From: Metallyticus violacea
Taxonomy: Eukaryota > Arthropoda > Insecta > Mantodea > Metallyticidae
Direction of reading: 5' to 3'
DNA length: 64,000 bases
NCBI GenBank assembly: GCA_030762175.1
Contig: CM060842.1
Span: 63,716,501 to 63,780,500 of the forward strand
Positions within the stretch are counted from its first letter, which is position 1; the number at the start of each line of letters is the position of its first letter. The position numbers and the translations under genes were made by a program. This document shows, in pieces, positions 10,650-23,640 of the stretch. The notes under the pieces are model-generated. The model ran no database searches. It had not been told where the DNA came from and saw only the letters and a program-made list of their open reading frames with translations.

Positions 10650-11370
10650 CTTTTGGCCCATAAACTATTAACTGTTCTGTTCAGCACCAAATGGAGTAGT
10701 CCAATGAAACTGGGAAGGGTGGCAGGAAAGGAATAGTAATAAAATATATTATGAATATTGGCAGAGGATACAATCATTGAAGGAAGTAAATATAGTCAAA
10801 AACTGATTGGGGAGCACAAGCTAAATGTGAAGGAAGCTGGTTATCTTGCTTAAAGGAAATAGTAAGAGAAATTGAATGGGAGAGCTGATTAGTTTACAGC
10901 CATCAAATGGACAAAGTCTATAGAATAAAGTGAAAGCAAGGATTGACAAAGTAGAGAAACAGGAAATAAATGATAGCTTAAGGGATAAGAATACTCTGAT
11001 ATATTATAGGAGTTTTAAGAAAGATTGGGGAAGGGAAAAATATATCAATGTATGTAATAAAATGAATGTGCATGGGCAAGAACAGAAACAATGATGTTAA
11101 GTGGTATAAAAGTTGAAAAAGAATTGTGCCCATTACATGACAAAACAGACAAGAATTTGCTGTATATTAGAATGTGCAGAAACCAAAGGATGGAGAGATG
11201 AAATGTGGAGCATGAAGTGGGATAATTTGCAGGCAGAAATTTTGGCATTATATATTTTTGGTATTAGCAGAAAATTATTTTTGAATAAGTTTGGAAATTA
11301 TGTAGGGAAAGTAAAAGAAAAGTGGTGGAGAAAAGTGATCAAGGCAAAGGAAGAAGGTAATAAATAAAAC
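10650..11370 (+). mobile_element. LINE 3' fragment (C-terminal region)
   Basis: The frames read INDSLRDKNTLIYYRSFKKD, WGREKYINVC, then CAETKGWRDEMW and FGNYVGKVKEKWWRKV. This is the C-terminal pattern of a non-LTR retrotransposon ORF2 past the reverse transcriptase. The clade is uncertain and there are several frameshifts. Confidence 0.5.
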
Positions 11371-11758
11371 AAAGAAACAATGACAGAAAGATTATGCCTT
11401 TTAGGGAAGTAATTATAATGCTCACTTTATAATATGTTTAGTTAGAATGAATAGGATCCATGTACACAACAACTAGGATGTTAGTTGTATAGGATCCTGA
11501 AACAGTAAGCACTCCAGGATTAATGAAATATTGTAAAGTTGTAATAGTAAATGTGTAGAAATAATAAAGTATTAATTAATTCATTCATTCATGCTATTCT
11601 ATTACAATGGTGCTAAATCTGAAACATTTTATTTTAAGCTAAGTAAGGTAATTTTAGAGCTTAAAATCATCTAACTTACAAGTAATATAAATTAGTAGAA
11701 AATGCATTGAAGACCTATTCTCAGTTTCTTTTAATAAAAGAGCTGTTTTGTATTTCAG

Positions 11759-11969
11759 GGTTATACAGATGAACCTATTTCCAAAATTCTTATGAATATT
11801 GGGGAAAGTGATGTGGTTCTATTGGATAGGTGGGAGCTCAAAGTAGAGAAGAATCCTAATGTTGAAGCAAATGAAGAAGGAAAGGAAAACCTTCCTCTGA
11901 ATGTGGTTAATAACTATTTCTCTCTTGGAGTTGATGCTCATATTGCTTTGGAGTTCCATGAAGCAAGAG
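11759..11969 (+). CDS. rdgA: rdgA exon 4: end of catalytic domain, start of accessory domain
   Basis: The acceptor is tgtatttcag and the donor gtatgt. It enters in phase 0 and leaves one base of a glutamate codon. It reads [31 protein letters not shown], then an acidic stretch, then [16 protein letters not shown] and [13 protein letters not shown] and LDRWxL are typical of zeta/iota kinases. [11 protein letters not shown] opens the DAGK accessory domain. Continuity with exon 3 (WGG-GYTDEP) confirms that no exon is missing between them. Confidence 0.95.
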
Positions 11970-12309
11970 GTATGTGATGCTTTTAATGTGTGATAGTTTT
12001 TTTTGTTTGTTGTAGTTATATAAAATACAGATAGAAAATTGTTCTCTTCATTATTGTATATATGATTTGTCTTCTTGGCTTTGAAGAATACGGGTTGTTT
12101 GAAATATTGTGATACTTAATCTGTGACTTTTTAAGTGTTTTATCCTTTTTCTACTTATCTAGTTATTGTTTTATGTGTGTGTGTTCTTTAAATAAATAAT
12201 ATATAATTGGCCTCTGTATCCACTACATATTTCTGTTTAATGCATTGCAGTGAATTCTTTCCTACCACAGAGAAAAATTAATTCTGGTAGGATTAGAAAC
12301 AGAATATTT

Positions 12310-12458
12310 TATGAAGCAGAAGTGTCCTCATGGCCAAGTTGTTAGATTGCTGTCTCCCATTGAGGCAGCCTTGTTTAATCCCAGCAGCCATAAGAATTTG
12401 AGGTAGATGAAGTGGTAGTCTGTGTACTCCAGTTCCCCCTGCAACTTATTCTCTCATT

Positions 12459-12470
<12 letters not shown>
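12310..12470 (+). mobile_element. possible tRNA-derived SINE head before (CAT)n
   Basis: The sequence tcatggccaagttgttagat and then ttgtttaatccc resemble A and B boxes. It leads into the (CAT)n tract, which could have grown from its tail. Confidence 0.4.
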
Positions 12471-12539
<69 letters not shown>

Positions 12540-12546
12540 CCATCAC

Positions 12547-12591
<45 letters not shown>

Positions 12592-12595
12592 TCTC
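12463..12595 (+). repeat. (CAT)n microsatellite, about 130 bp
   Basis: There are more than 40 CAT/ATC units, with two imperfect CAC units near 12540. It gives false poly-His, poly-Ile and poly-Asp frames. Confidence 0.95.
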
Positions 12596-12599
12596 ACCC

Positions 12600-13539
12600 C
12601 CATTTTCATCTTCATCATCATTCAGTATAATGTAGTTCACCAATTTATCCATGTGCACTTTACAAATGGACTATGCTACTGCTTTCTACTGGCCATGTAC
12701 CAAACTTCAGTGCCCTAACCGACAAACGAGTTGGCATTAGAACATACACATTATTTTATGCAGGAAAGTGTTCTTGCTGAAGACAATTTTTTTTATTTTA
12801 TTATGTTTTATATATATACATACATAAATTAGTTGTAATGTCAGAATCAGGAAAATCTACATTAAATTCAGAAAGTTATCAACTTATGATTTGTAACATA
12901 GGCTGTTTCTACTTATTACTTAATTTGAGTCTTAAGTGCAGTTATGATAGAAATATAATTTAATGTGCATTAATTTAATTTAATTCATTCACCAGTATTT
13001 GTATTAAATACAGTGTCCTTTGAATTTTCCCCAACAAATATAATAAAACAAATCAGAATTTTCCAAATAAATGTGTTATATGTTGGAATGCTAATGACAT
13101 TGTGATTTGTAGTTTGCTGTTTCTTGTGATTAAGGGTTAAAGCAATACAAGACTAAGTTAGTAAAAATCTAGCTTATTTTATAATGTATTGTTTTTGCCT
13201 TAATTTCTTTAAATTCAAAAAAACTTACTGTTCCAAATTCAGGCCTTAATACTAACTACCTCAGGGATTTTGCTTGGGAGCATCAGAATGCAGAAAATAA
13301 AAATTTATAAGTACTGTTTTAATAAGGTCAAAATTATATTTCTATATTATCATGTAATATGTCTGGGAGAAGTCTGTTGCATCATATATTTGTTTTCCAA
13401 TAGGTTCTTAAAATTAACTAGATGTATACCTATTGTTAGAAATGCTGCAATGTTTTTCAAATATTCCTGTATGGAGGAATTAACTTATGTCCCTTTTCCA
13501 CTTCACATACTTAGCATCCCTTTAATATTATGTTAATAG
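12600..13539. other. intron sequence, nothing recognised
   Basis: AT-rich intron between exons 4 and 5. Confidence 0.6.
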
Positions 13540-13732
13540 AGGCTCATCCTGAACGCTTTAACTCTCGGTTGCGGAACAAAATGTTTTATGGGCAAGCAGG
13601 AGGGAAGGATCTTGTTAAGCGGAAGTGGAAGGGCCTTGCTGAATTTGTGACGCTAGAGTGTGATGGTGAGGATCAAACACCAAAGCTCAAGGAGCATAAG
13701 GTCCATGCTATTGTGTTTCTTAACATTCCAAG
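13540..13732 (+). CDS. rdgA: rdgA exon 5: accessory domain
   Basis: The acceptor is tgttaatag and the donor gtaagt. It completes the glutamate codon and leaves two bases (ag) of the next. It encodes AHPERFNSRLRNKMFYGQ, then GGKDLVKRKWKGL, FVTLECDGEDQ and AIVFLNIP. PEKFNSRxRNKMFY is a DGK hallmark. The GQ.GGKDL segment differs from my recollection of the vertebrate zeta/iota sequence and resembles fly rdgA, which supports an arthropod source (from memory, not aligned). Confidence 0.94.
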
Positions 13733-14499
13733 GTAAGTAAAGAAAAATTTCATTGACTGTGTTATTCTCTCCCTCTCGCATATGTATTGGCAGTATGGAA
13801 GTTAAGTATTTTCTAGCATAAAATTTGCTAAGTTTTGTCTTAAAATCACAAATGATTTGGCAACAGAGGGAAATATTATTTTTTGCTATTATAAGCTGTC
13901 AGTAATATGTGAGTTATTTTTGGAAGTTCTGTGTTGGTTGACAAACATATTTAAATTACAAAAAAATGTCATCAGGAATCATACTTAACCTCCCATACTC
14001 CACTTATTGTAAACCACCCTTAGGGATTAATATTTTATCACCACCTAGTATAATTTATATGAAATGATTGTACAAATGCAAACACACATGAAAACATTAC
14101 TATTAATTCAGAAATCCATAATTATAACACAAAAGATAGATCTAAATTTCATATAACCTCACAACAGCAAATTATTGTTTGAAAATAGCTTTTACTACAA
14201 TGGCATTCATTTTTACAATAAAATACCTTCTGAAATTAAAAATGCAAAATCCTCCCAAAGTTTCCAGAAAAGTTTACCAAAATTCTTAATGAGTAACTGC
14301 ATATTCAGTTTTTGAGTTTTTGCATTTTAGTTTAAATGTGATATCCTCTTATATTATGTCTATGATTATAAAAATACATACAAATTATTAAGATATCTTG
14401 AAAAAAATGGTTTACTAATGTATGTAAAACTATGTATAAAATAGTCTTTTATTATATTTTAATTTTTTGTAAATACCTGCTCCTCGTGGAAATAAAGAG

Positions 14500-15240
14500 T
14501 CTAAAGAAGCAGAAGGAAATTTCAGAAAAAAAAACAAAGAGCAACATAACAGAACTGAAAGAACTTGTGCCGAGCCAAGCAACAGCCCATTAGAATCCAT
14601 TCAACAACACTATGTAACAGAGTATGCCTACTTAGGACAAACAGTTGCATTTCAGCATCATATGGGCAAAGAAATCAACAAAAGAATTTCCTCAGTATAG
14701 AGAGCATTCTGGTCATTGAAATTCATATTGATGAACAATACTTTGAGCCAAAAACAGAGACATGCTAGACTCGTGGATATTCCCAACACTATTATATGGA
14801 TGCCAAACTTGGAGCCTAACAGAAGTGGAAAAGAATAATATTAACATATGCAACATAAAATGAAGCGGAAAGTACTAGGGATATCCTTCATGGATAAAAT
14901 ATCATCTGTAGAATTAAAAAGATATCAGGACTAAACGACGTGTCTAAACATACAAACAGCCTGAAGTGCAAATGGGCTGGACATGTAGCAAGACTCCAAG
15001 CAACAGATGGGGACATATAGCGACTATATAGGATCTACATATCGATAGGAGAGGAAGAGCGAGATCAAGAAAAAGGGTGGAAGACTCCTTCAGGAAAGCA
15101 GTCGGGCTACACTTGACCAGTGTACCATGGAACCATAGTACCTGGAAGAGCCTTGGAACAGAGCTGCAGAAAGAAGAGAACTACCGAAGCCAATAGTGAA
15201 AGTGATACCAAACTTATGATACAAAAACTAAATAACTCAC
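14500..15240 (+). mobile_element. RTE-type LINE fragment (ORF2 C-terminus)
   Basis: Frames read EYAYLGQTVAFQHHMGKEIN, KRISS, then LYGCQTWSLTE, then KMKRKVLGISFMDKIS and KWAGHVARLQATDG. YLGQ, LYGCxTW, LGxxxxD and WAGHxAR are RTE-clade landmarks. Multiple stops and shifts make it a fossil. Confidence 0.75.
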
Positions 15241-15727
15241 AGCTTGAACCTGCTAGTTAAATTAATGTCATACTTGTAAAATAAGAAACATTATAGACTT
15301 AACAAACTCATAGGAACAATAGCTCATATCGACTAGCCCACCATATGAGAAATCAATGAACCCCCTGCTTGCAGAGGCTCTAGCCCTGGATGGGACATAA
15401 GTGGCATAATTCATTGATAATTCATATACCTACTGCCTTTTGTTGTAAATATTATTTATCTTAGTGCATTTAACTATGATATTCAATACCCTAAATAATT
15501 GTGTATTACCTTTGAAAGTTATATTATACAAGACGTTAAACTGCATCAAAATAATTTCAAAGAGTGTAGAGGTATCTTGGACAGGTAACTTGAGATAGAA
15601 AATGTGTGGCCTGTCTATTCCAATTTCGAAGCTATGGCTATAATTTTCTAAAGCATCAGTATGCCAGTGGCTAATAAAGATGCCACTCAAAAGCATAATA
15701 CACAATAACAAAGGGAGATTTCAGAAC

Positions 15728-15815
15728 GTATCCCTCTGGCTCAATGGTTAGAACATTAGCTTTTGAGTAAGAGGTGATAATTTGTTTTCAAGTTTGAGTC
15801 TCGTTCACCACTTTT
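15728..15815 (+). mobile_element. tRNA-like SINE head, uncertain
   Basis: The sequence tggctcaatggttagaacat and then caagtttgagtctcg are spaced like A and B boxes. The strand pairing of a real tRNA is not convincing, so a SINE remnant is likelier. Confidence 0.35.
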
Positions 15816-16124
15816 TTCATTGTTTTTTGACTAGGATCTAAAAATACAGCTTTTAGTCTACATTTTAAGTTGGTGTTTCAATTTATACACTTAAATCTTA
15901 ACATATCAATTCATATAATTACAATCCTTGTACTTGTTATAGTATTTACCAATCAGAATCATGTCCTGAGTATGGCATCATGTTAGTAGTAAGCTTATTA
16001 GCCATTGTATGTTGGTAATACATTCATTGTTGGGAAAGAGAATAAAACTTGAAAGCATTAAGTCAATTTCATTTGTAATTCTTTAGTATGCTTATCGCAG
16101 CATTTCATATTAAATAAAAAAAAA

Positions 16125-16215
16125 TTAATGGCATGACAAGAATTGAATCCACGGCCTGCAGAACATAATTTTTTGCATTATGCTTATGCCATGCAAGCAA
16201 AGAGCTCCTCTGGAG
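16125..16215 (-). mobile_element. tRNA-like SINE head, uncertain
   Basis: On the minus strand it has catggcataagcataatgc and ggccgtggattcaattcttg, which resemble A and B boxes. Confidence 0.35.
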
Positions 16216-17244
16216 TGGACTACATAATGTAAGAAGATAGTTAACAGATATGCAGTGTTTCACTGCCAAATGATTAATTTGGGATTTTAGGAATTTTTAT
16301 AGCATTAAATCTAGAAAACACTGATAATGAGCTGCGGAAAATCAATATTTCTATACTTGCAAGACAGTTTTAAAGACATTTGAAACCAACTTTTCACCCT
16401 GCTTGTCTTTAACACCATATCAGCATCTGATGCCAAAATGTTTTGACACCATAAAACTGTGTTATATCTCAAATTGCTTATATACTCATACAACATATCT
16501 GCACTCCCTGAAAGTATTTTGGTGTAGTTCATTAACACTCTGTATGTGGAATATTATATTCCTTTACTATATTGACATATCCAATAACATGTACAGGTTT
16601 CTAAGAATGAAATAAAATTTAATTGATATTTAGCAGTAGCAATAAGCTTACTATTAGGCAACAAATTTGTTATTTCAGTGTGATAGAAGCCAAACTCCTC
16701 GAAAGGAAACATAACATCAATACTAGGTTTAATGATTACCACTAACAGCTCAACAAAACTGCAAACACTAAGTTTAAAATTTATAATAATAATGATATTA
16801 TGTGACACTAAAACTGATGGCCACTTGCTATTTATAATAACATACAATTGCTTTCTCAGGCATATGTTTGAAGTCATCAAAAGTCAATGAAGAGGATATT
16901 ACTGAATCAATCATATTCTGAGGAGTAAAATTCAAACATTATCCTCCATGCAGTTCATTCACTGCATGAAAATCATTATGACAGACAGGAGCCTTTAATT
17001 AATATTAATGTAAATACTATCAATATGTTTAATAGGCATGACAATTTTGATATTACCTAAAGTTGTTCTGTCCTTCAGATATAGATAATTTTAGCTTCAT
17101 AATAGTGTCCTCTCTTTAGTTAAGTCAAAATAAATACCATTATAAGCTTCATTTTCTTTTGAAAATGTTTACTTAGAGCTAAAGCTGGAATCTAAAGTAG
17201 TATTTGCAATTTTTATATAAAAGAGAAAAAGAAAGATTCGAACA

Positions 17245-17420
17245 CAAAAGTTGCATGATAGGCAACTGATGGGGTGCCGATATGCTGATCACATGCTCCC
17301 CTGCTATACTGCTCTGTATCAAGAAATCGTAAGATGGAGGTAGAGGATACAGAGGTCACCACAGCAGGCCAAGGCTCACCCTGGGCTGTAGCACAAAATG
17401 GGAAGGAGGAGGAAGAGGAA
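17245..17420 (+). mobile_element. SINE family C, 5'-truncated
   Basis: It matches the body of the copy at 36141-36480 on the opposite strand: gctgatcacatgctcccctg, then the shared gatggaggtagaggat-like part and tcaccctgggctgtag. Confidence 0.6.
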
Positions 17421-17424
17421 AAAG

Positions 17425-18642
17425 AGGAAAACTCATTAAAATGCATTTCAGCATTATACTGTTGTGTTTGAAGTATTTTAGGTCTATTTTTTTAAATGAT
17501 ATAGGAAGTCATAATATCATAAACATTTTTATAATATGCAATGCTCCACCAATAACCTAAATTCATAATTATCCAAATGCCTTTTATCTTATAGTTGCTG
17601 GGGGTTATAAGTGACAATGAATTATTTAATGGGAAGCTTAATTTATTAGGTTTTATGGAATTTTGCAATATTTGCACGTATTTCTTCTTTATTTAACAAT
17701 TTGATCATCACTCAATACCTAATCATGTTTAACTACACTAGATGTATGGCAGGATTTTAATGCAATATGACAAACATACCAGTTTTTGCCTAGAAAACAA
17801 CAATTAAGTAGTCCTCAAGACTGACACTAGAATTTTCAACTATTCGTTCTTAATGACAAAGAAGTTGCAAAGAAGGGAACTAAGATTTTACATAATGTAA
17901 ACTGGAAAATGTCCCTTCATGCAGCAAAAACAGTGATCCAGATAGCAATCAAGGTTGCATGACTTGAGCTCAGGGATGAACAAAAGAAAAGGGGGTTCAG
18001 CGATCATCACAAACATATCTGATTCGCTGAGGAGCGAAGCTGTTGCAAAATTTAGTATATGTACTAGACACAGTATCTGGCAAAACATTTGTACCAGATA
18101 AGAGTTTACACACAACTATTCTGCCTCCTGTGTGATCAAAAGCAGAGCACTACATAAAATTAATGCAAGTTAGAAATATTGGGAAGCTAGAGGCTGACTT
18201 AAAAATAATGACAGCTATCAAATGCCTACCATTTGTTCAAATAAATACTTATCAATGGTAATGATCACCAGGGTCAACTTGTGCATTTCTAAGCAACTTT
18301 TTCTTTTTACTTCAATGTATATCTTGGGAACAGGCACTAGCTTTTACAGATCAGCTTGCAAAAGTGAAGAAGCAGAATAATTCCTTAAGTCATTATGAAT
18401 TATGATGTATAAAGAAGCAGATTGAGTGCAAAATCAATGGAAAGGAAATGTGCAGTAAAAAATAATTGATTTCTATTAGTAATTACTGTTACTCAACCAT
18501 ATAACACCCTTTGAACTTTTAAAGTTATTCAGTAGCTTCAGCTGTATGATTATTCATATTTACTTATTGGAAAAGAATGCTGTAAAGAAAAAGTAGAACT
18601 AACAATAAAAATATTATTATATTAATATTTTTCATGTTCTAG
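17425..18642. other. intron sequence, nothing firm
   Basis: A purine-rich run at 17400-17430 and a plus-strand stretch near 17950-18060 (ELRDEQKKRGFSDHH) might be an old transposase. I could not assign it. Confidence 0.4.
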
Positions 18643-18745
18643 TTATGGGGGTGGTACTCATCCCTGGAACAGAGCGGGTGGAAGTGTGGAGCCTGCAACA
18701 GATGATGGCCTTATTGAGGTCGTTGGTCTCACTACCTATCAGCTT
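18643..18745 (+). CDS. rdgA: rdgA exon 6: accessory domain
   Basis: The acceptor is catgttctag and the donor gtaagt. The first t joins the ag of exon 5 to give serine, so the junction reads NIPSYGGGTHPWN. The exon continues with DDGLIEVVGLTTYQL and ends in phase 0. DDGxxEVVG is a conserved accessory-domain motif. The 4.9-kb intron before it carries an RTE-like LINE fragment and small tRNA-like repeats. Confidence 0.93.
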
Positions 18746-19012
18746 GTAAGTACACCATATGTCAAAATAATTGCACTGATTCTAAAACATTATTGCAGAC
18801 AGTTTAAGGAACATAGAATGATTATATACAGTAGAAAGAAACCCAATTCATTAATCTGCACTATTTATAAATCAGATTATTACAAATAAATTTTTTAAAA
18901 TAATTCTCCCAATTAAAATTAATTTTCTCGGGGTAATTTCCCTTTTTTTAGAAAATAAAATCCTACATGTTGGAACATAAATGTGGGTTCACATTGGGAA
19001 TTTTTTATACAG

Positions 19013-19144
19013 AAAGATTCATATAGTGTGTTTGGCGAGTTTGTTGCTCATAAACTTCATTCTGTAAAGAGCCAAAAACATCTATTAATGTTGAAGAAAA
19101 AAGTCCAAGTTGCAATTTATGAGATTAAATTATTCGAGTTATAG
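19013..19144 (+). pseudogene. BESS-like last exon of a Harbinger partner protein
   Basis: After an acceptor-like ttttttatacag, 43 codons read KDSYSVFGEFVAHKLHSVKS, then a lysine-rich helix and AIYEIKLFEL, then stop. The pattern resembles the BESS motif ending MADF/Myb-like proteins, which PIF/Harbinger transposons encode beside their transposase. The convergent Harbinger transposase 0.45 kb away supports this. Confidence 0.5.
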
Positions 19145-19587
19145 TCTCCTGTGTTACAAACAGATTTCTTTCCCACTATTTATATAGGTAAAATTTTACT
19201 CCTTAGGTAAAATTGCTGAATGGGCATATAGCCTTAAAATATATAAATGGAGTGATTGTGCTTATAACCAAACTGGGAATGATTATGAAGTGATTTTCAA
19301 CCTATTTAGTTATGAAAGAAAGTACTGTCATTTACAAAGCTTTCAAAGCCATTTGTTTTAAAAAAATGTTGAGTTTTTTTCAGGTTAATTTTTGACGAGT
19401 GATTTTTGTGACAATAATCCCTCTTTCAAGCATATTTCAGTCCAAATAATGGTGTAACCATCCTTTTTAAAATCTCATTATTACTCCAAATAAAGTGCGA
19501 TATAGAAAATAAGGGTGTGCCAATTACTTTATAATCCTCTAATATTTTAAACAAACAAATTTATTTTTAACTTATGTCTATTACCTT

Positions 19588-20008
19588 AATTTGATCCTGA
19601 AATTGAAGTGAAATAGCTCCACAGACTTTGAAAATTTTTGTGCTATTCTTGCTTTTAGAAATTCTGTGAAGATACATCAGACTACTGAATGAGTAGCCTG
19701 TTGCTAGAAAGCATAATGTTACAGCTAGTTGTTTGCTAATGAAATAGCAGGTCTGAAGTTTGTATCTTGTAGCACAATAAGAGGAGCCACAATTTGTAAT
19801 ACATTTTCAAAATCATTTGGTGACATCCTCACAAAATTTCTAAATCTTTTGACGGTCTTCAATGACCAATTCCTTTGATACTGAATGGTATGCACCATAT
19901 GAATTCCTTTTCAACAAAAAGTTTCTTGTTTACCACCTGCATTTTACTGTTTTCCTCTCATTTTCTTCCACAATAACAACACATGCTGAGCAAGAAAGTT
20001 TCCTCCAT
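19588..20008 (-). pseudogene. PIF/Harbinger transposase, N-terminal half
   Basis: From an ATG at 20006-20008 the minus strand gives, over a few frameshifts, LFVEKNSYGAYHSVSKEL, NFVRMSPNDFENVLQIVAPL and LAVTLCFLATGYSFSSLMYL, then VCGAISLQFQDQIK. FVRMSPxDF and LAVTLRFLATGxSxxSL are hallmarks of Harbinger (ALP1-like) transposases. A donor-like gtaata follows DQIK, as these genes have introns. The DDE domain is missing. Confidence 0.75.
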
Positions 20009-20009
20009 G

Positions 20010-21552
20010 TTGAAACTGACTTGCAATACTGTCCTAAACAAATATAAACAAACACTCTTTATTTGTTTTGTATGGAACAAATCTGTTTACTCTTGCAGTT
20101 CACTGGCATGAATTGACAAAGAATGGAACAAATGTAAATTTTTTGTTTACTTTTTTTAAAATTGGGTAAATATTCCACTGAAGATCCAATAAAATTAAGA
20201 GATTATAAACACTTATTTTATCATATTATATATGAAAAAGTTGACTGCCTTACTAAATTTAATTTGCAAATATTTTACTTAAGGGCTGTATTGATTACAT
20301 AAATAAATTTTCCTTGAAAATAACACTTAAAAGAAATAAAAATAACAGGATGATTTTGTTCCTTATGTTTACATTAAATTACATTCACAAATGATATGGC
20401 TAAGGTGCATTTCACTGGCACTGCAGGAACTTTCCCACTTTGCACACATATAGATAGTTAACTTAATAGAAATAAATACTATCTACTATCTACCCTCAAG
20501 AATCTTGCTGCCAGGTGGTACTATAGTTCAAACATATTTCCCCTTGCTGTATTTACCATTGCAATAATGTACATTATGCTAATTTTGTCATTGGGATAGT
20601 GGGCAGGGATATCAAAAATGATAATAGTAGCATAAAGTTTGCAGTAGACTTTCTTTTACATTCAATGTCTTTTTTGAAATTTCCTGATCTCAGCATTACT
20701 CTCTGCTTATTAATTTTAATTACACTTATTCTTCATTGGTTATTTATATTGTACATGTCTTAAATTTACTTTACTTATCCTTTGCTAATATAAATTCCTT
20801 TATTTTTTGCAATATGTGCCATAACCTATAGTCACCATTGTTCGACCTATGTATTCCATTTTTTCCTTTCCAGGGTGGCTGTTTGCATCACATTTATAGG
20901 TTTCTCTACTATTTTTCAACTTTTATATAACTTTAATATATTCAATTTGACACAATATGTTGGAATTGTGGGTATATTGGAATTGTAGTAATAAGCATAT
21001 AAAAGTACCATAAATTCACTAATATCGCTCATTAACTTTAACCTAACCTAGGGGGTACATTTTAAGGTTATTATGGATTACATGCATGCATAAACAAGCT
21101 TGTTATCACAATCCTAAAATTTAACTGAAAGTTTCAGTTTCACGAGGATCTTATGATAACGAATATGTGTTTGCTTAGGCTACATCTTTGCTTAAGTTCA
21201 GTTTGAGAAATTTGCTTTAATTTAACTTTAGTTCTTATCCCTTCTTCTTCACTCTACTGTTTCTTGTGGTTAGTAATATTCATCTTGCTACCACCTTCAC
21301 AACTACTCCCATCATTTTTTCCTACTTAGTACAATTTCTGCTTTAAAAGTTGTCCCATATTTTTGAGGTGACATGTATGTTACTAACATTCAAGACTTCA
21401 ATTATCTCCTCCTACGTACTGCTAAGCTTTTATTTAACTTTTTCAACATTTTGTTAAGTTCCCTTCCTTTTATATAATATTGGGCTCATTCTGAGCTTTA
21501 CCCTATGTATTAGATTTTAAGATTATATGAAGACCATTGTAATAATGAAGAT

Positions 21553-21554
<2 letters not shown>
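20010..21554. other. intron sequence, nothing recognised
   Basis: AT-rich; the terminal repeats of the Harbinger element could lie here but I did not find them. Confidence 0.5.
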
Positions 21555-21597
<43 letters not shown>

Positions 21598-22370
21598 TTA
21601 TTGCAATCAATAGACTTGTTTACATAAGTTTCAGACATTGTCAAAATACTAGAGTAACAAAGCATAACTTATTCTTAGAACAAGGTTTTAGTACATGTTT
21701 ACGAGATTTAAAAATAGTTTACCTATAAATACTGTTAAGATTACAATTGATTACAGTTCATCCAGTGAATATGAACTTCTATTTACAAGGTATTTTTCAA
21801 CTGATACTTAAATTTTGATTTTTCTGCACATTTAATCTCTGGTGGCAATTTATTGTATAAAAGGGTACCTGTTACCTTTACATCCTTATATACTATTTGT
21901 TTATTATAAGCATACCTATGATAATCTTTACTATTTCTAGTGTTATAGCTATGAATCTCATTATTTTTTTATAAAATTCTTTGATTAACTGCATAATATA
22001 AACTTATACACATAGAGAGAGTAGTCAGTTAGCATTCCATGCTTTACAAATGCATCCTTACATGATTGTCTATATTCCAATTTAGAAATTAGCCTATACA
22101 CTTTATCTGTAATATAAATAATCTATCCATATACACTTTTGCTGCAGCCCCCCAAACCTCAATACCATAGTGTAGATGAGTTATTTTGTTACATATTATA
22201 TCTATATGCTTTGCTCGTGTTAATTTACTATCAATCATATACCTAAGAACTTATATGTGTCTACCCTCTCACAGATTTTATCTTCAATCATACATATATC
22301 CTCTAGAGCATTACTTTTAAATAGATCAAATTTCATAAATTTTGTTTTATCCACATTGCAGTTGGATTAG
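21555..22370 (-). mobile_element. Jockey/CR1-like LINE 3' end with (AAT)n tail
   Basis: The minus strand reads HYGIEVWGAAAKVYMDRL, LISKLEYRQSCKDAF, then SYNTRNSKDYHRYAY and LLYNKLPPEIKCAEKSKFKY, then stop. YNTRN and LYNKLP mark the C-terminus of this LINE group. A 3' UTR of about 200 bp ends in ttgcaataaattt and (ATT)n at 21556-21597. Confidence 0.8.
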
Positions 22371-23479
22371 ATTAGATTAGGGGTTAGGATAGGTTAGATG
22401 TCTGCTTAAGTTATCATGTTAGCTTTCATCATTATGTTTTATTCACTGGAATAACTAAAATGTGTATTCTAAGCTGTATATGGAATATGTGCTGTTAACT
22501 GTTATATATTTTATTTAACTTTAATTAGATTGATATCCATAATTGTATTTTTCTTGTTTAATATTATGATTGTTAGCTGTTATGCTGCTGTATTATTTTT
22601 GTCACATCACTATGCCTTGTTGTTCATTTTTTCATGTTTACTTTTGATGTACATTATTTTCATTATTCTTAAATCCTCATTTTCAGCATCCATTAAATAT
22701 GTTCTTCTTTTTATGTGCTATTAACCATTCAATACTTCACCTACTTCCATTTTTTAACCTCATTAATTTATTGGTAATTTCTTCTTCATTGTTGTATGAT
22801 GTATTATTATTGTATTACATGACATAACAGATTATAAGTTTCTTGAAGATCCCATATTTTTAGCTAACACAATAATGAATATATTTACAGCAAACATTGT
22901 ACTGAAACTATGAGAAACACATTGGGAAAACTTTTAAAATAACATTTTACCAAACTACATATACAAAACTAACTTTATTACCACCACATCCTTCCTCTCC
23001 AGTGTCAGCATTCAAAGAAAATGTGTAGGAAATCATACAGTATGGCCACTACAATTCTATTTACACTATAGTTTGCACATTACACATGATGTGTTGATCC
23101 TTGGATGATGTTTTCTGTGGTAGTTCTTGATCTGATGGAGAAAGAGGAATTTCTTGATCTTGTGATATGTATGCTGACTTAAGATATTCCATGCTAACAT
23201 TCAACTTGCCCTTGAGAGTTTCAATATCAAAACATTTCTTTGTGTGGTTTAAGACTTAGTTCCAGTTGTTTTCTTGTTGCATCATGCATTAAAAATACTT
23301 GTCAGGTGAATCTAGTTTTGGAAAAATGATGAGCTTATTGCACTGATTTTAGCTTGAGAGTTGCTTCTCTTAATTGAGTAAAGAAAATAGGTTATTTTTG
23401 TTCAGAGTTAAAACTGGCTTCTTATATGAAATTGCTGGACAACTGTATGGTTTTACCAAGGGTCAGTATGCTGGTGATA

Positions 23480-23640
23480 TGTGCCAAGCTTTGGAATTAT
23501 TATTGTTCAAAGACTTAATAGAACTGAAGACAGTTTTGGGGTCCAGTTGTCTATCAATTGTGATTTTAATGCCAGTAGTCTATTTTTCCATTTGACTCAG
23601 GATGATAGGCAATTTTTAATGTGTTGTGTGCCTAGTTGCT
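23480..23640 (-). pseudogene. gypsy integrase fragment
   Basis: AYHPESNGKIDYWH is recognisable as the TAYHPQSNGMVERFHR block of gypsy integrases. The rest is scrambled. Confidence 0.5.

Noticed and set aside
12412..12718. Long poly-His, poly-Ile and poly-Asp open frames
   Set aside because: They are the six readings of a (CAT)n microsatellite, with no start context, splice sites or conserved flanks.
22366..22402. ttagattagattaggggttagg, like insect telomere repeats (TTAGG)n
   Set aside because: Only a few irregular units are present, next to a LINE; not a telomere or clear interstitial telomeric array.
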